In this document: in pieces, positions 62,683-64,000 of the stretch
How positions within the stretch are numbered: the stretch's first letter is position 1
Layout: every line of letters starts with the position of its first letter
NCBI GenBank assembly: GCA_965218235.1
Contig: OZ244595.1
Span: forward strand, 496,001 to 560,000
Length of the DNA: 64,000 nt
Reading direction: 5' to 3'
DNA from: CADCWK01 sp965218235
Lineage (GTDB): Bacteria > Chloroflexota > Chloroflexia > Thermomicrobiales > UBA6265
Notes under the pieces: generated by a model
What the model was told of the DNA's origin: nothing
What the model saw: the letters and a program-made list of their open reading frames with translations, nothing else
Databases searched by the model: none
Program-made: the position numbers and the translations under genes

Positions 62683-62744
62683 GTGACGAGGTGACGAGGT
62701 GACGAGGTGACGAGGTGACGAGGTGACGGGCGACGGGCGACGGG
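62683..62744. repeat. Tandem octamer GTGACGAG, five copies plus degenerate units
   Basis: Five perfect GTGACGAG units (62683-62722), then GTGACGGG and two CGACGGG. Placed between palindromic repeats 9 and 10 in the res-mod gap. Likely length-variable. Confidence 0.85.
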
Positions 62745-62779
62745 ACGATTCCCGGAGCGCTTCAGCGCGACCAGCCTGA

Positions 62780-62842
62780 AGCCCCTCTCCATCCGGTGAA
62801 GACCGAAGGGATGAACCGAGATGGGGAGGGGTTGGGGTGGGG
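62780..62842. repeat. Palindromic GC-rich repeat, copy 10 (reverse)
   Basis: AGCCCCTCTCCATCCGGTGAAG to GAGATGGGGAGGGG then TTGGGGTGGGG, ending at the res stop codon. Opposite orientation to copy 9; preceded by GCGACCAGCCTGA as in copy 4. Confidence 0.8.
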
Positions 62843-64000
62843 CTAATCCGCCGCCACCGCCTGACTCCCCAGCGACGCGACGTGGGCGCGGATGTCGTTG
62901 GCGGCGTTCCAGGGGTCGGCGATCTCGATGAAGGACCAACGCCCGAAGCCGCCGTGGTTGTTGGCGGCTGGCACCCAGAGCGTCCGTGCCGTCGCGACCT
63001 TGGCCGCCTTGTCCTTCTTCTTCTCGCCCGTGACTTCGACCAGCAGGTGGAGCAGATCGTCCGGTCCGTGACCGTCGTCGATCACGGCGATGAAGTCGGG
63101 GACGTACTGACGCTCGGCGCCCTCCAGCGTGTACGGGATCGTGAAGCCGAGGTTCTCGTTCTTGACGTACCGGACGACCTCGGGCAGATCCTCGATCGCC
63201 TGGGTCGCCTTCTGCTCCCACGTCCCGGTGTCGGCGACGATGTGCGAGACGTGGCACTTCGGCCCCGTCGTCCAGACCGGCTTGGTCGTGCTGTAATCGA
63301 CGTAGCTGGTCGAACCGACGGTGTCGTAGGGCCGGAGGATCGGCCGGATCGAGGGCCGCACCCCGTCCGTCGTCACGACCGAGCGGTAGATCCGGTCGAC
63401 CGCGTCGGAGGCGAAGATACCCAGCGCCAGCATCGCGTACGAGGCGCCGTCCTTGAGATGGACACACTCCCGCATCCATTGCCGCGTCACCCGCAGCACC
63501 TGGGGGAATAGCCACGGCTTCGGGCTCTCGTCGTCATCGCGGAAGTAGCGCTCCAAGGTCGCCCGGGCCAGCTCGAAGGCGATCGTACTCTCCCGTAGCC
63601 CGGTCGCGTCGTAGGTCTCGTGCATCTCGGCGATCCCGAGGATGGACGAGACTTCCGTCCGGCTCGGGATGTCGCGCGTCGAGAGAGAGAGCTGCGAGTC
63701 CTCGGTGAAGCGGGCCTCAAGCCGGCCATCCGGGATCTCGTAGCGGTAGCCGAGCAGCCGCGGGAACGTGATCTCGGCGTCGGCCCGGCTGTCCAGCGAG
63801 CGGACGCGGGTCGGGGCCGGCCGTGGCTTCGGATCGCCCACGGCGCCGGTACTGGGGATGAACGAGAACGGCACGCCGTAGACCTCGGCGTACTCGGGCG
63901 CGAACATCCCACTGTCGTCCGCGACGTAGCTCATCCGGCGCAGTGCCCGGCCGACGACCTGCTCGCAGAGAAGCTGCGTGCCGAAAGCGCGGACCCCGAG
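62843..64000 (-). CDS. Type III-like restriction enzyme subunit Res, C-terminal part (continues beyond window)
   Basis: The frame is open to the window edge: the residues before the first Met are LGVRAFGTQLLCEQVVGRAL RR, which is helicase motif VI (Q-x-x-GRA-x-R). So this is the C-terminal third of a DEAD-like restriction helicase-nuclease, not a 363-residue protein. The downstream part contains YVPDFIAVIDDGHGPDD LLHLLVEVTGEKKKDK, an endonuclease-like D...E-x-T/K core. It lies directly upstream of mod on the same strand, with a 277-bp gap full of repeats, so the two form a restriction-modification operon. Confidence 0.9.
   Translation of the reverse strand, partial: LGVRAFGTQLLCEQVVGRALRRMSYVADDSGMFAPEYAEVYGVPFSFIPSTGAVGDPKPRPAPTRVRSLDSRADAEITFPRLLGYRYEIPDGRLEARFTEDSQLSLSTRDIPSRTEVSSILGIAEMHETYDATGLRESTIAFELARATLERYFRDDDESPKPWLFPQVLRVTRQWMRECVHLKDGASYAMLALGIFASDAVDRIYRSVVTTDGVRPSIRPILRPYDTVGSTSYVDYSTTKPVWTTGPKCHVSHIVADTGTWEQKATQAIEDLPEVVRYVKNENLGFTIPYTLEGAERQYVPDFIAVIDDGHGPDDLLHLLVEVTGEKKKDKAAKVATARTLWVPAANNHGGFGRWSFIEIADPWNAANDIRAHVASLGSQAVAAD

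Noticed and set aside
62683..62744. CRISPR or origin iterons
   Set aside because: The octamers are contiguous with no spacers, and no initiator gene or DnaA boxes lie nearby.
1..64000. tRNA, rRNA or riboswitch genes
   Set aside because: I looked for T-loop-like GTTCGAATC contexts with CCA ends and for known aptamer cores and found none that fold; absence is only by eye.

Overview
The window is a 64 kb piece of a GC-rich bacterial chromosome. I read it as a Chloroflexota-type genome, most likely close to Thermomicrobia (Sphaerobacter-like), with moderate confidence. This rests on gene content and style: a FloA/NfeD pair, an ECF42-type sigma factor with DGPF/YCII proteins, Tat-type leaders on solute-binding proteins, many GTG/TTG starts, and several secreted beta-repeat proteins, one with an LPNTG sorting signal. 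No rRNA, tRNA or CRISPR array was seen.

Layout. 0-18.5 kb is dominated by secreted or surface proteins: a 5'-truncated membrane-anchored cupin-like giant (2-3673), two proteins sharing a C-terminal domain (6115-7149, 7452-8567), a cupin/prealbumin-like protein (10708-12222) and an LPNTG protein with four ~130-residue repeats (16520-18436). Between them lie a DHA2 exporter, two related two-helix membrane proteins, xylose isomerase, an intact MntA-HepT toxin-antitoxin pair and an ECF42 operon. 18.7-24 kb has a large phosphorylase-like protein, an AT-rich insert carrying a PIN-domain gene and flanked by a decayed duplicate of the preceding gene's 3' end, and a Fic/Doc pair. 24-38 kb carries a UBP zinc finger, an ABM-NhaA fusion, methyltransferases, the FloA/NfeD module, transporters and small enzymes. 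39-51 kb has a Fic protein behind a striking four-site operator, a MarR/DHA2 drug-efflux pair, dehydrogenases, an AviRa-like methyltransferase and a second MNT-HepT locus whose HepT is frameshifted. 51-56 kb is a carbohydrate ABC operon ending in a frameshifted GH130 gene. 56-59 kb has small enzymes and a Tat-exported aldose epimerase. 59-64 kb is a type III-like restriction-modification locus whose mod gene is out of frame at a G7 tract.

Two genome-wide themes stand out. First, 52-63 kb is seeded with GC-rich palindromic repeats, consensus CCCCTCCCCATC...GGATGGAGAGGGG, often as inverted pairs between operon genes; one copy sits in frame inside mod. Second, five genes carry a single clean disruption (one-base indels in hepT, GH130 and mod, an 11-bp duplication in a UBP gene, an amber codon in a DUF559 gene). 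These are either real decay or phase variation, or they flag assembly error. Most transcription units end in long perfect hairpins without a T-tract.
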